A DNA stretch of 64,000 nucleotides from Enterococcus ureasiticus (GCF_001730285.1 NZ_MIJZ01000013.1:62001-126000); one strand, 5' to 3'. Positions 8,817-18,041 are shown, counted from the first letter of the stretch. The notes: generated by a model not told the origin, from the sequence alone. Translations and numbers: made by a program.

Positions 8817-9584
8817 ATGAAAAGCTCTCACCAAACGATCAAAAATCGTCGAGACAAACTACTTGAATTACTCAATACAGAAACAAGTTTGTTGGTGAAA
8901 GAAATAAGCCATGAACTCGACGTTTCAGAAATAACTGTCCGTCGTGATCTAATTGCCTTAGAAAAGATGGGGTTAGTTCAACGTGCCCATGGAAAAGCCC
9001 AAATCGTTCCAAAAACTGGTATCGAAGATTACAATGAAGAGATTGAAATCTTGAAAAATGCGATTGCAAAGAAAGCCGCCGAATTTGTTAAAGAGGGAAA
9101 TACTTTATTTATCAATACAGGGTCAACTGCGCTTTCCTCTTTAAAAAATCTAGAAAACAAACGTGTAACCATTGTCACAAATAATGTCAAGGTCGCCAAT
9201 CTAGATCACAATCCAAATTCAACTGTTATTTTATCTGGTGGCGAAATTCGTTTTCCTAAAGAAGCTTTAGTTGGTGACATTGCAATCGATTCTTTTTCAA
9301 AAATGTCTTCTGATATTTCAATTATCGGCTGCTCTGGACTTAGTATTGAAAACGGCATTACTACGCCAGTCTTACATGAATCTAAAATAAATTCGCTGAT
9401 CATTGAACGAACAAATGGCTTAGTGATTGTCGTCGCAGATTATCGTAAAATTGGGTTTTCGTCTAATTTTACCAGTGGAAATATTAAAGATATCAATTAT
9501 TTGATCACAGATACATTTGCTTCTCCTGAAGTGATTCGAGAAATCGAGAAACAAGGTGTACAAGTTATCCAGGTTGAAATCTAA
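8817..9584 (+). CDS. DeoR-family transcriptional regulator, probable ula regulator
   Basis: A 255-residue DeoR-type regulator. The N-terminal winged helix-turn-helix (about 8-60) contains KEISHELDVSEITVRRDLIALEKMGLVQRAHGKA, the family signature with TVRRDL in the recognition helix. The C-terminal sugar-phosphate-sensing domain contains FINTGSTAL, VTNNVKVA, LSGGEI and the closing VADYRKIGF. An AAAGGAGG ribosome site precedes the ATG. Being divergent from ulaG and near the TTTATACGAT repeats, it is the most likely controller of ascorbate use, like UlaR in E. coli, but direct evidence is absent. Confidence 0.88.
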   Translation: MKSSHQTIKNRRDKLLELLNTETSLLVKEISHELDVSEITVRRDLIALEKMGLVQRAHGKAQIVPKTGIEDYNEEIEILKNAIAKKAAEFVKEGNTLFINTGSTALSSLKNLENKRVTIVTNNVKVANLDHNPNSTVILSGGEIRFPKEALVGDIAIDSFSKMSSDISIIGCSGLSIENGITTPVLHESKINSLIIERTNGLVIVVADYRKIGFSSNFTSGNIKDINYLITDTFASPEVIREIEKQGVQVIQVEI

Positions 9585-9597
9585 AAGTTCGATATCG

Positions 9598-9635
9598 TAC
9601 TATGGAAAAACAGTTCTTTTTTTCATAGTATTTTT
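9598..9635 (+). terminator. Terminator after the DeoR gene
   Basis: TACTATG (9598-9604) pairs with CATAGTA (9624-9630), extended by an A-run pairing with a T-run inside, and TTTTT follows at 9631-9635. It ends the 8037-9584 bicistron. Confidence 0.7.
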
Positions 9636-9735
9636 ATTTATGCTATACTTCAGTTAAAAATAAATTACACACTTCGTGCTGTCACGGTTAAATAAGCTCG
9701 ATGCTTTCATCTATGAGTAGGAGGAGGATTGGATC

Positions 9736-10665
9736 ATGCGGATCAAACAATTGGATTACATCGTAAAAATCGTTGAATTAGGTTCTGTTAATGAAGCAGC
9801 CAAACGTCTCTTCATCACTCAGCCAAGCCTTTCAACTGCTGTGAAAGAATTAGAGCAAGAAATGAATATTCAAATTTTTCAACGGACACAAAAAGGAATG
9901 GTTCTTACCACAGAAGGAACTGAGTTTTTGTCCTATGCCCGCCAAATTTTGGAGCAAGTCGATTTGATGGAAGAAAAATACAAAGGTGTAGAGACTCGCC
10001 GCAGACTATTTTCTGTTTCTGCACAACATTATGCTTTTGCTGTTCATGCGTTTGTTCAATTAATCAAATCTTATGAAAAAAATGAATATGAATTTACCTT
10101 CCGTGAAACACAAACAAACAATATCATCGAAGACGTCAGTACCTTTCAAAGTGAGTTAGGGATTTTATACCTGAACACATTTAATGAAAAAGTGATTCGT
10201 AAATTATTAAAAGAAAAACAGCTGATTTTTCATTCCTTGTTTACGGCTCATCCACATGTTTTTGTCAGTAAAAAGAACCCCTTAGTTGGGAAGCAATCCG
10301 TAACTTTAGCAGATCTAGAAGATTTTCCTTATCTTTCATTTGAACAAGGACAATTTAATTCCTTTCACTTTTCAGAAGAAATTTTAAGTACACGTTATCA
10401 TAAGAAAAGTATCAGGGTTAGTGATCGAGCGACATTGTTTAATTTTTTGATTGGATTAGATGGTTATACGATTAGTTCGGGTGTATTAAGTCGAGAATTA
10501 AATGATGAAAATATCGTTGCACTGCCTCTGGAAGTTGACGAAACGATGGAAATTGGTTGGATCCATCCTGTTCAGATGTCTTTATCACCAATGGGAGAAG
10601 AATATTTACGCTATTTGAAAGAACATATTATTGATTACGGGTTTACTATTTCAAATGAAGAATAA
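9736..10665 (+). CDS. LysR-family transcriptional regulator
   Basis: 309 residues. The N-terminal helix-turn-helix (about 1-60) reads MRIKQLDYIVKIVELGSVNEAAKRL, then FITQPSLSTAVKELEQEM, a standard LysR DNA-binding domain. The rest is a two-lobed periplasmic-binding-protein-like effector domain (about 90-300). The start follows an AGGAGGAGG ribosome site. The gene stands alone between terminators and is convergent with rlmN, so no neighbour reveals its regulon. It is broadly similar to CpsY/MetR-like regulators of streptococci, but the effector and targets cannot be told from the sequence. Confidence 0.88.
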   Translation: MRIKQLDYIVKIVELGSVNEAAKRLFITQPSLSTAVKELEQEMNIQIFQRTQKGMVLTTEGTEFLSYARQILEQVDLMEEKYKGVETRRRLFSVSAQHYAFAVHAFVQLIKSYEKNEYEFTFRETQTNNIIEDVSTFQSELGILYLNTFNEKVIRKLLKEKQLIFHSLFTAHPHVFVSKKNPLVGKQSVTLADLEDFPYLSFEQGQFNSFHFSEEILSTRYHKKSIRVSDRATLFNFLIGLDGYTISSGVLSRELNDENIVALPLEVDETMEIGWIHPVQMSLSPMGEEYLRYLKEHIIDYGFTISNEE

Positions 10666-10709
10666 AAAATCCCTGATAAAACCAGTTTGGTTTTATCAGG
10701 GATTTTTTA
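10664..10709. terminator. Bidirectional terminator between lysR gene and rlmN
   Basis: The inverted repeat AAAAATCCCTGATAAAACC / GGTTTTATCAGGGATTTTTT with a short loop gives a T-run on both strands, so it can serve both convergent genes. Confidence 0.9.
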
Positions 10710-10712
10710 GAG

Positions 10713-11789
10713 TTAAACTCTTTTCTTTTCTTTTTTGATTTGCTTACTTCTCAATTGTCCGCAAGCCGCATCGATATCTGTGCCATATTCTTTTCTGATC
10801 ACACAGTTGACGCCATTTTTCTTTAAAATATCATAGAATTTCAACACATCTGCTTTTTCACTACGACTATATTGATCATGTTCACTAACTGGATTGTAAG
10901 GAATCAAGTTAACAAAAGTTAATTTCTTCTTGTCCTTCAATAGATCTGCTAATTGTTGCGCATGTTCTGGAAGATCATTCACATGACTTAACATGATATA
11001 TTCAAACGTGATTCGACGATTCGTTTTTTCCAAATACTCATCAACAGCCTCCATTAATTTTTCAATCGGGAAACTGCGGTTGATACGCATGATCGAAGTT
11101 CGAACATCATTATTTGGTGCATGTAGAGAAATTGCTAAGTTAACTTGCAGTCCATTATTAGCAAACTCTTTGATTTTAGGAACTAAGCCACTTGTTGACA
11201 CAGTAATATGGCGAGCGCCAATTGCCAACCCTTTTGGATCATTGATCGTATGTAGGAAATTCATTAAATTATCGTAGTTATCAAACGGCTCACCGATTCC
11301 CATCACCACAATATGACTTACACGTTCACGTTCACCTTCACCACGTTCATCAAAATAATGTTGTACGAGCATGATTTGAGCGACGATTTCACCGGCAGTT
11401 AAGTCACGTTGCTTTTTAAGTAAACCACTTGCACAGAAGGTACAGCCGATATTACAACCGACTTGCGTTGTCACACAAACAGACATCCCATATTCTTGAC
11501 GCATCAAGACTGTTTCGATCATATTTTTATCTGGTAACTCAAAAAGATATTTCACTGTACCATCTTTTGCTTCTTGGATGATCACTTGGCGCAATGGATT
11601 GATAATAAAGTTTTCTTCTAATAATTCAATGACATCTTTTGATAAATTGGTCATGTCGCTAAATGCCATGACACGTTTGATATAAAGCCATTCCCATACT
11701 TGAGTGGCCCGGAACTTTCTCTCGTCATGTTCGATGAACCATGCGATCAGTTCTTCTTTTGTTAAACCATAAATGGATGCTTTTTCCAC
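10713..11789 (-). CDS. rlmN: Dual-specificity rRNA/tRNA adenine C2-methyltransferase RlmN
   Basis: A 358-residue radical SAM enzyme that methylates C2 of A2503 in 23S rRNA and A37 in some tRNAs. The 4Fe-4S motif is in [12 protein letters not shown] (about 111-122). Further marks are the SAM-binding VVMGIGEPF, the TVSTSGLVP region and the C-terminal [11 protein letters not shown], which carries the cysteine that takes the methyl group. Length and motifs match RlmN; the resistance enzyme Cfr also carries CxxxCxxC, but overall context (single-copy, chromosomal) favours RlmN. Confidence 0.94.
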   Translation of the reverse strand: MEKASIYGLTKEELIAWFIEHDERKFRATQVWEWLYIKRVMAFSDMTNLSKDVIELLEENFIINPLRQVIIQEAKDGTVKYLFELPDKNMIETVLMRQEYGMSVCVTTQVGCNIGCTFCASGLLKKQRDLTAGEIVAQIMLVQHYFDERGEGERERVSHIVVMGIGEPFDNYDNLMNFLHTINDPKGLAIGARHITVSTSGLVPKIKEFANNGLQVNLAISLHAPNNDVRTSIMRINRSFPIEKLMEAVDEYLEKTNRRITFEYIMLSHVNDLPEHAQQLADLLKDKKKLTFVNLIPYNPVSEHDQYSRSEKADVLKFYDILKKNGVNCVIRKEYGTDIDAACGQLRSKQIKKEKKRV

Positions 11790-11936
11790 TAGTTTTCTTC
11801 CTCATTTCTTCTAAACATTCGCTTCATACTATAACTTATTGAACCCGATTTGTCTATATGTTATCTAGGTTAGTCAGTAGAATTAGACATTTCTTATTCC
11901 CTTGATTTCCCTTTCAGCAGCAATCGGTCTTATTGT

Positions 11937-11965
11937 TTGTTTCGCTCTCTTTTCGTTGCTATAAT
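11937..11965 (+). promoter_or_regulatory. Promoter of the 11992 gene
   Basis: -35 TTGTTT (11937-11942), a 17-bp spacer ending in TGC, and TATAAT (11960-11965), giving a consensus extended -10. An AGAGG ribosome site and the ATG follow at close range. Confidence 0.7.
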
Positions 11966-11991
11966 TGTAGGTAAAGAAAAGAGGTTTTTTT

Positions 11992-12495
11992 ATGAAAACT
12001 AACGTATGTTTTTTCGCAAGCCCTATCAATGAAAATGCCAGTAATTTTAAAGGTCACACTGATTTACTTTTTGGTTATATTGAAGATACTTTTGCTAAAA
12101 ATCACCTAGGATTTGAGCTTGCAAAAATTGGTTTGAGCGATGATCACCCTCAAACTGAGCAAAAGGTTCATGATAATATAGAAAAGGCTGACTTGATTAT
12201 TACTGATTTATCAAGTCACGATCCAAATATCTATTATGAATTAGGTTATGCTAAAGCACTGAAAAAGCGAGTTATTCAAATCCAAAATAAACATTTTGAT
12301 TCTCTATCATTTGATTTAGGTCATGCCGTTGTTTTATATGATACAACAACAGATGAGGGAATAAATCAGTTCAAAAAAGATATACTAAAAGCTGTAAAAT
12401 CGCCTACAACTGATAATACGCCTTTATCTTTTTACGCTGAAAATGATGTTGAAATTTCCGGTAGGATCGATGATCAGGGTATTGTAGAAAATTAA
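11992..12495 (+). CDS. Nucleoside 2-deoxyribosyltransferase-fold protein of unknown function
   Basis: 167 residues. The first half begins KTNVCFFASPINE and contains the hallmark KADLIITDLSSHDPNIYYELGYAKALKKRVIQI (about 63-96), the nucleotide-binding core shared by nucleoside 2-deoxyribosyltransferase-like and related TIR-like proteins (a D-L-S/T segment, then N-P-N-x-x-x-E-L-G-x-A). Members cleave or sense nucleosides or nucleotides, some in stress or antiphage signalling. No partner gene is adjacent: it has its own strong promoter and a terminator directly after it. The C-terminal 40 residues are acidic and not recognised. The specific function is unknown. Confidence 0.65.
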   Translation: MKTNVCFFASPINENASNFKGHTDLLFGYIEDTFAKNHLGFELAKIGLSDDHPQTEQKVHDNIEKADLIITDLSSHDPNIYYELGYAKALKKRVIQIQNKHFDSLSFDLGHAVVLYDTTTDEGINQFKKDILKAVKSPTTDNTPLSFYAENDVEISGRIDDQGIVEN

Positions 12496-12500
12496 TTGAT

Positions 12501-12545
12501 AAAAGAAGAGCTGATACAATCTCTATATCAGCCCTTCTTTTTTTA
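12501..12545. terminator. Bidirectional terminator
   Basis: A GAAGxGCTGATA / TATCAGCxxTTC stem with flanking A and T runs lies between the convergent 11992 gene and the transporter permease gene. The T-run overlaps the permease stop codon. Confidence 0.8.
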
Positions 12546-14366
12546 TGCTTGAACTAGACGGTAAACTTTTTTGAAATAAAATACACGAGCAATCAGGTAG
12601 TAAACGATTTGAATGATTACAAACACGCCTAATACTTGCCAACCTGCTAACTGCATCCCTTGATCAAACATATGATACATTGCAGTAAGAGCAACTGCCC
12701 CATGAATCACAGAAACAATGATTGGTGTAAAGAACAAGATTCCTACTTGCTGATAAATCATTTTCTTTAATTCTTTTTTTGCCAATCCCATCTTGTAAAT
12801 CATCTTGAATTTCTCTACATCGACATCCATATCACTGTATAATCTGAAATATAAGAAACTTCCAGCTGAGACAAAGAAGACGATCCCGATAAAGATTCCA
12901 ACAAGTAAAATGGGCGCATACATGTCAGTAATCGATTGTTGTGTATAACTTTTTGCCATAAACGGTATATTTTTTTCTTGGAATTGACCGATTGAAACCA
13001 ACTCTTCATAGCTTGCATTTTTAGGTTGCCAAACAGTCGTTGTTATACTTTCCATGTTTTGTAAATTAGTCGCATCTGGCACAACCAACGTTGTTCCATA
13101 GGTAGAAACAACGGTTGTTTTTTCTTTTTTACTCACCGCTAGCGAAGCTCCATCAGGCATTTTCACTTCATTTATAGCTGCTTCTTTTCCATCTATACCA
13201 TTGTTTGATACTAATTGTACAGCTTTACCTTGCGTTTGAATCGTTGGCTTATTAATTAATTCAGCAAGACGATTATACTCAGATTCTTTAATAAAATGAG
13301 CTTGCTCCGCATCTATATAAGTCGTTAGCTCTCCTTCTTCTACATGAATTCCTTTTTCTGCTAATAATTGAGTAAAGTTCTGTTTTATTGATGCAGTTTC
13401 TTCAGCTGTTCCTGAGATTTCAAACTCATATGGATTTTGCTTCATACTTTCTAAAATCATATTTTGAAACCCATACAATGTCCCAATGGCAGCAAAAGCC
13501 ACAGTTGAAATAATTGATACCAAGAAAAATGAGCGTGCATTATCCTTCATGCGGAAAGCTAAATCAGAAAAAACCACCATATTCGTTTTTTTCCAAAAAA
13601 TAGTTTCTTTCTTTTTAAACCCTTCAATAACTGAAACACTTAGCTGATTGAATAAAAAACGTGTACCGGTAACAACTAAGAAAATAACCGGAATCATGAC
13701 CACGGGTACTAGCATCCCTTTGACTAGCAACGCAATTGCATACCCTATACCAATCAATAACAGGGCTAAAATTGTTTTAACACGCGAGCTTTTGATCTTA
13801 CCTTTTCCGAGATCTCCTGCCTTTAGCAGTTCCTGTAAGCTCAACTTTGGCAGACGGAACTGAATGAAAAACGAAATAGCTAAAAACAGAACGGCAAAAG
13901 AAAGAACGGTTAAAACAAGCGCCTGTGCTGGAAAATAAAATCCAAATTTGACATGCATCAATTTATTACTTAACCATAAAATCACTTGTGAAAAACCAAT
14001 TCCAGCAATACTTCCAACAATCGTAGCAAAAAATCCGATGACTAAGTTCTCAATAAAAACCATTTTTTTCAGTTGCTTCGGACTCATTCCTTGAATCATC
14101 AGCAGACCAAATTCTCTTTTTCTTGACTGGATAAAAACATCCATCGAGTAAAGAACAAAGAAAAATGCAAAAGCGTATATAATAATAGCCGCTGCAAACA
14201 TCCCCAATTTAGCTTTTTCATTTAGTCCATTAGCCAATGCTGGATGAAATGCAAAAACCGTAAACGTGAAAAATACCATAACTGAAAATAATGTACTTAA
14301 AAAATAAGCCATATAAAGATGCTTATTTCGTAAGGTATTTCGAATAACAAATTGACTAAAACTCAT
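12543..14366 (-). CDS. BceB-type ABC transporter permease (antimicrobial peptide resistance)
   Basis: About 607 residues. FtsX-like permease of the BceB/VraG class: about ten hydrophobic segments, with a large extracellular domain (about 310-490) between helices 7 and 8. The N-terminal SQFVIRNTLRNKHLYMAYFLS and SRKREFGLLMIQGMSPKQLKK are typical. Such permeases release lipid II-cycle antibiotics such as bacitracin from their target or act as sensors for a histidine kinase. The start is ATG 14366 with AAGGTG 7 nt upstream, overlapping the ATPase gene's end; a TTG at 14381 has no ribosome site. No kinase or response regulator is adjacent. Confidence 0.87.
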   Translation of the reverse strand: MSFSQFVIRNTLRNKHLYMAYFLSTLFSVMVFFTFTVFAFHPALANGLNEKAKLGMFAAAIIIYAFAFFFVLYSMDVFIQSRKREFGLLMIQGMSPKQLKKMVFIENLVIGFFATIVGSIAGIGFSQVILWLSNKLMHVKFGFYFPAQALVLTVLSFAVLFLAISFFIQFRLPKLSLQELLKAGDLGKGKIKSSRVKTILALLLIGIGYAIALLVKGMLVPVVMIPVIFLVVTGTRFLFNQLSVSVIEGFKKKETIFWKKTNMVVFSDLAFRMKDNARSFFLVSIISTVAFAAIGTLYGFQNMILESMKQNPYEFEISGTAEETASIKQNFTQLLAEKGIHVEEGELTTYIDAEQAHFIKESEYNRLAELINKPTIQTQGKAVQLVSNNGIDGKEAAINEVKMPDGASLAVSKKEKTTVVSTYGTTLVVPDATNLQNMESITTTVWQPKNASYEELVSIGQFQEKNIPFMAKSYTQQSITDMYAPILLVGIFIGIVFFVSAGSFLYFRLYSDMDVDVEKFKMIYKMGLAKKELKKMIYQQVGILFFTPIIVSVIHGAVALTAMYHMFDQGMQLAGWQVLGVFVIIQIVYYLIARVFYFKKVYRLVQA

Positions 14367-15105
14367 TATCGACACCTTCAATCTCGGATAATTTCACCAT
14401 GATTTCATCGTAAAACATCTTTTGATTTCCATTGTGATGAATCTCATCGATCAACTCACCATCTTTGATAAACACGATTCGCTTGCAATAACTTGCTGCT
14501 AGAGGATCGTGAGTAACCATTAAAATCGTTGCTTTTTCTTCTTCGTTTAATTGTTGCAATAACTGCATTACATCTTTTGACGATTTTGTATCTAAATTCC
14601 CTGTAGGTTCATCCGCTAATAATAGTTGTGGTTGATGAATCATTGCCCGGGCTACAGCGACACGTTGGGCTTGACCACCAGAAATTTCTGCGATTCGTTT
14701 TTTTAACAAACTTGCAATTCCTAAACGTTTAGCTAAAAGATTGAGTTGCATTTTCATGACTGAAATTTTTTCACCATCCAATGTTAGCGGCAAAATAATA
14801 TTTTCTTCTACTGTTAAGGTTGGCATTAAATTAAAACTTTGAAAAATAAAACCTAACTCTCTACGTCTGAATTTAGCGATTTCTTCTTGATTCAACTGAT
14901 TTGGATCTTTTCCATTCATTAAAATCTGTCCATCTGTTGGCTGATCGATTGTTGCCAACAGGTTCAAAAAGGTACTTTTTCCACTTCCGGAAGGCCCCAT
15001 GATCCCAATAAATTCACTATCATTAACGGTTAAATTCAAGCCTTTTAAGGCTTCATATTTAATTTCTTGTCCATACGTTTTAGATAAATTTTCTACTTGT
15101 AACAT
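14356..15105 (-). CDS. BceA-type ABC transporter ATPase
   Basis: A 249-residue ATPase that energises the adjacent permease. Walker A is GPSGSGKST (about 36-44), the signature ISGGQAQRVAVARAM (about 140-154), Walker B LLLADEPTGNLD, and the switch histidine is in MVTHDPLAA. Sequence and pairing match the BceA/MacB-like class, where substrate is a peptide antibiotic-target complex. It is translationally coupled to the permease (overlap 14356-14366). A BceR-type operator lies about 80 bp upstream. From memory, the equivalent locus of E. faecalis (EF2050-EF2049) is bacitracin-inducible. Confidence 0.9.
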   Translation of the reverse strand: MLQVENLSKTYGQEIKYEALKGLNLTVNDSEFIGIMGPSGSGKSTFLNLLATIDQPTDGQILMNGKDPNQLNQEEIAKFRRRELGFIFQSFNLMPTLTVEENIILPLTLDGEKISVMKMQLNLLAKRLGIASLLKKRIAEISGGQAQRVAVARAMIHQPQLLLADEPTGNLDTKSSKDVMQLLQQLNEEEKATILMVTHDPLAASYCKRIVFIKDGELIDEIHHNGNQKMFYDEIMVKLSEIEGVDNEF

Positions 15106-15171
15106 CGTTATCTCTCCCTTTCTCTACTTCGCTAGTCTAGCCTTTTTCCAACTGACCTACCATAGAAAGGA

Positions 15172-15209
15172 ATAACAAGTTACTTACACTTTTGTAAGTA
15201 ACTTGTTAT
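15172..15209. promoter_or_regulatory. BceR-type operator in a long inverted repeat
   Basis: The centre (15184-15197) reads TTACA-CTTT-TGTAA, an exact match to the published BceR-like binding consensus TNACA-N4-TGTAA. It sits in a perfect 16-bp inverted repeat (15172-15187 with 15194-15209). Its position, about 80 bp upstream of the ATPase start, suits activation by a response regulator encoded elsewhere on the chromosome. Confidence 0.75.
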
Positions 15210-15323
15210 AAACAACGATACGTTTTAGTTTTAAACACTATCTCAATTAAACGATTGTTTCTTTAACTTAAATTTGATTAAATCGATTTATTATTTTAGT
15301 TCAAACACAATACAAATCACTCG

Positions 15324-18041
15324 TTAATCCATTGTTATTTCCGAATCTGGGATCGCTTTAGGAGAGTATGGATTACTCGGTGTTTGCCATTTTAAATGGA
15401 AATATGAAACGGGTGCTTCTTTATTGTAATGCTCAGTTGTAATTTTAATTGTTTGTCCGGCTTTTAAATGGCGGAAATTAGATAAGGCTCCTCCAATGAT
15501 ATTATCTCGATCAATAATTTTTTCATCATCTAGGTAAACTGAACCATTATCATCCACTTCAATTGAGAAGGTGTACATGCCTGTATCTTTAACTGTTACA
15601 TATCCTACTTTTTTAACCTTATAATAATCAGTGCCCAAACCTGGATAGGGTTCTACATTATTATAATCATCGTCAAAGTTTGTTGCTGTTCCTATGCCTT
15701 TTTCTATGAAATAACCTAAATATTTTGGAAAATCATAGAAAGTTGCACCAACCCCTTGTTTCTTCCGAACAGTTACTTTTACAATGGCTGTTTTACCATT
15801 TGACGCTGTTACTGTGATTGTTGTTTCTCCCACTGCTTTTGCTACCCAATTCCCCTCTTTATCTACTGTCATGATCTCTGGATTCGCACTGATGAAGGTC
15901 ACATTTTTATTTGTAGCGTTGCTAGGCGTAATTGTCACTTTTAGTGAACCGGTGTCTCCTACATATTGGTCTAATACAGATGGTTCTACAGTGAGTCCAT
16001 CTACAGGGATCTCTCTTTCTCTTACCGTTACTTGTACAATAGCTGTTTTGCCATTTGACGCGGTTACTGTGATTGTTGTTTTGCCCACTGCTTTTGCTAC
16101 CCAATTCCCCTCTTTATCTACTGTCATGATCTCTGGATTCGCACTGATGAAGGTCACATTTTTATTTGTAGCGTTGCTAGGCGTAATTGTCACTTTTAGT
16201 GAACCGGTGTCTCCTACATATTGGTCTAATACAGATGGTTCTACAGTGAGTCCATCTACAGGGATCTCTCTTTCTCTTACCGTTACTTGTACAATAGCTG
16301 TTTTGCCATTTGACGCGGTTACTGTGATTGTTGTTTTGCCCACTGCTTTTGCTACCCAATTCCCCTCTTTATCTACTGTCATGATCTCTGGATTCGCACT
16401 GATGAAGGTCACATTTTTATTTGTAGCGTTGCTAGGCGTAATTGTCACTTTTAGTGAACCGGTGTCTCCTACATATTGGTCTAATACAGATGGTTCTACA
16501 GTAAGTCCATCTACAGGGATCTCTCTTTCTCTTACCGTTACATTGACCATACTCATTTTGCCATTAGGTGTCATTACTATAATTACCGTTTTCCCTGGCG
16601 CTTTTGCTTCCCAGTTACCATCTTTGTCTACTGTCATAATAGATGGATCAGCGCTGGTAAAAGTCACATCCTTAACCGTTGTATTACTAGGTTGGAAAGT
16701 CACTTTAAGTTTACCTGTATCTCCTACAAATTGATCCAACACTTTAGGTTCTACTGTAATACTTTCTGGCAATACTTCTTTTTCTCTAACCGTTACTTGC
16801 ACAGTCGCTAATTTACCATTTGAGGTAGTCACGATAATCATTGTGCTGCCAGGTGCTTTTGCTTCCCAATTACCATCCTTATCTATGGTCATTATAGAGG
16901 GATCTACAACAGTATAGGTTACATTTTTATTTGTGGCATTATCAGGAGTAATCGTGACCTTTAATTTCCCTGTATCTCCCACATATTGGTCTAATACTTT
17001 TGGCTCCACAGAAATACCGTCAACAGGTATTTCCTTAACTGTGACTCTTACAAAATCTGTTTTCCCGTTTTTCGTTGTTACCGTAATGACCGTATTGCCA
17101 ATAGCTTTTGCTGCCCAGTTCCCCTCTTTATCTACTGTCATAATACTTGGATCAGCACTGGTGAAGGTCACTTCTTTATCTGTCGCATTATTAGGAGTAA
17201 TCGTGACTTTTAATTTACCTGTATCTCCTACAAACTGAATTAACTCTTTAGGTTCCACTTTGATATCTGATACAGGAATATTCTCAAATAACGCTAAGTT
17301 AATATTTTTTTTCTTGTCCTGAGATTTTAAATCAAATTGTATACTTTTTCCATTCTGATCAAAGTTACTATTTTTAATTACCTCATATTGAGAGGGAATC
17401 GAAATCGGTTTGATCTCATATGTTTTATCTGGCTCGATTTTTGAAAACAAATAGTTTCCATCTACATCTGATTTAACTGTTTGGACAAGTGTTGAACTTC
17501 CGATTAAATAAAGGCCTAATTCTATCCCTGCTATTCCTTTTTCTGTTGCATCTTTGATACCACTTTTATTTTCATCATTGAAAATTGTTCCTGCTATAGA
17601 GGCACCAGCAGAATTAAACCCCATCCAAGCACCAGTATATGTTTCTCCATCATCTAGTTCAAAAAAACTGGAGAATCCTTCTGCATCAAATTTTATATCT
17701 CCTTCAGTAACTTTGATGTATCCAGTTGGGTAATCTATTTTTAAGCTATACATATTGGCAGGAAGCTTATCAAAAGTGTATTTACCTTCTTTATTAGTTA
17801 TGGTTTTAGTAATTTCTGCACTAGAATCATCTAATAATTTTACTGTAATTCCTTCAATTCCCGCCTCGTTAGCTTCTTGTTTACCATTTACATTTAAATC
17901 TTCAAACAAGACACCACTAATAGAAGCTGTTCCTTCTGCTTTACTGACTGTCTCTTTTGCCATCGCAGATGTCCCAGAAGCAAACACACATAGAAAAATA
18001 ATTAAAGCTATAAATACATTTATTCGTTTATTTTTTTTCAT
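15324..18041 (-). CDS. Large secreted protein: SdrD/Cna-B-like, six Ig-like (Big_2) repeats, PA14-like C terminus
   Basis: About 905 residues. A signal peptide (KKNKRINVFIALIIFLCVF, cleavage after SAMA) is followed by two SdrD_B-like beta-sandwich domains (each with G-x-x-F-x-D-x-N-x-x-G), six tandem bacterial Ig-like repeats of about 83-85 residues, each starting near VEPxxLxQ(Y/F)VGDTGxLKVT, and a C-terminal PA14-like carbohydrate-binding domain beginning near EPYPGLGTDYY. There is no LPXTG or WxL anchor, so wall attachment would have to be indirect. The start is ATG 18041 with AGGAAGGTGG upstream; the longer ORF start (18113) lacks a ribosome site and would hide the signal peptide. Probable adhesin or wall-associated ligand. 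Confidence 0.8.
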   Translation of the reverse strand: MKKNKRINVFIALIIFLCVFASGTSAMAKETVSKAEGTASISGVLFEDLNVNGKQEANEAGIEGITVKLLDDSSAEITKTITNKEGKYTFDKLPANMYSLKIDYPTGYIKVTEGDIKFDAEGFSSFFELDDGETYTGAWMGFNSAGASIAGTIFNDENKSGIKDATEKGIAGIELGLYLIGSSTLVQTVKSDVDGNYLFSKIEPDKTYEIKPISIPSQYEVIKNSNFDQNGKSIQFDLKSQDKKKNINLALFENIPVSDIKVEPKELIQFVGDTGKLKVTITPNNATDKEVTFTSADPSIMTVDKEGNWAAKAIGNTVITVTTKNGKTDFVRVTVKEIPVDGISVEPKVLDQYVGDTGKLKVTITPDNATNKNVTYTVVDPSIMTIDKDGNWEAKAPGSTMIIVTTSNGKLATVQVTVREKEVLPESITVEPKVLDQFVGDTGKLKVTFQPSNTTVKDVTFTSADPSIMTVDKDGNWEAKAPGKTVIIVMTPNGKMSMVNVTVREREIPVDGLTVEPSVLDQYVGDTGSLKVTITPSNATNKNVTFISANPEIMTVDKEGNWVAKAVGKTTITVTASNGKTAIVQVTVREREIPVDGLTVEPSVLDQYVGDTGSLKVTITPSNATNKNVTFISANPEIMTVDKEGNWVAKAVGKTTITVTASNGKTAIVQVTVREREIPVDGLTVEPSVLDQYVGDTGSLKVTITPSNATNKNVTFISANPEIMTVDKEGNWVAKAVGETTITVTASNGKTAIVKVTVRKKQGVGATFYDFPKYLGYFIEKGIGTATNFDDDYNNVEPYPGLGTDYYKVKKVGYVTVKDTGMYTFSIEVDDNGSVYLDDEKIIDRDNIIGGALSNFRHLKAGQTIKITTEHYNKEAPVSYFHLKWQTPSNPYSPKAIPDSEITMD
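15781..16545. repeat. Three tandem 255-bp repeats inside the Ig-like gene
   Basis: Units 15781-16035, 16036-16290 and 16291-16545 are nearly identical at DNA level (a handful of differences) and each encodes one 85-residue Ig-like domain. The three N-terminal Ig-like domains are clearly diverged from them. This indicates recent duplication and likely copy-number change by recombination or slippage. Confidence 0.95.

Noticed and set aside
10713-11789. Cfr-type resistance methyltransferase
   Set aside because: Length, C-terminal DIDAACGQL and chromosomal single-gene setting fit RlmN; nothing indicates mobile cfr.
15781-16545. Tandem repeats considered as a CRISPR or satellite
   Set aside because: The unit is 255 bp, in frame, and codes for an Ig-like domain in a protein with a signal peptide; there are no short direct repeats with spacers.
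15784-16734. Long plus-strand ORF of 316 codons opposite the Ig-like repeats
   Set aside because: It is an antisense shadow of the three tandem repeats, repeats in step with them, has no ribosome site and resembles no protein.
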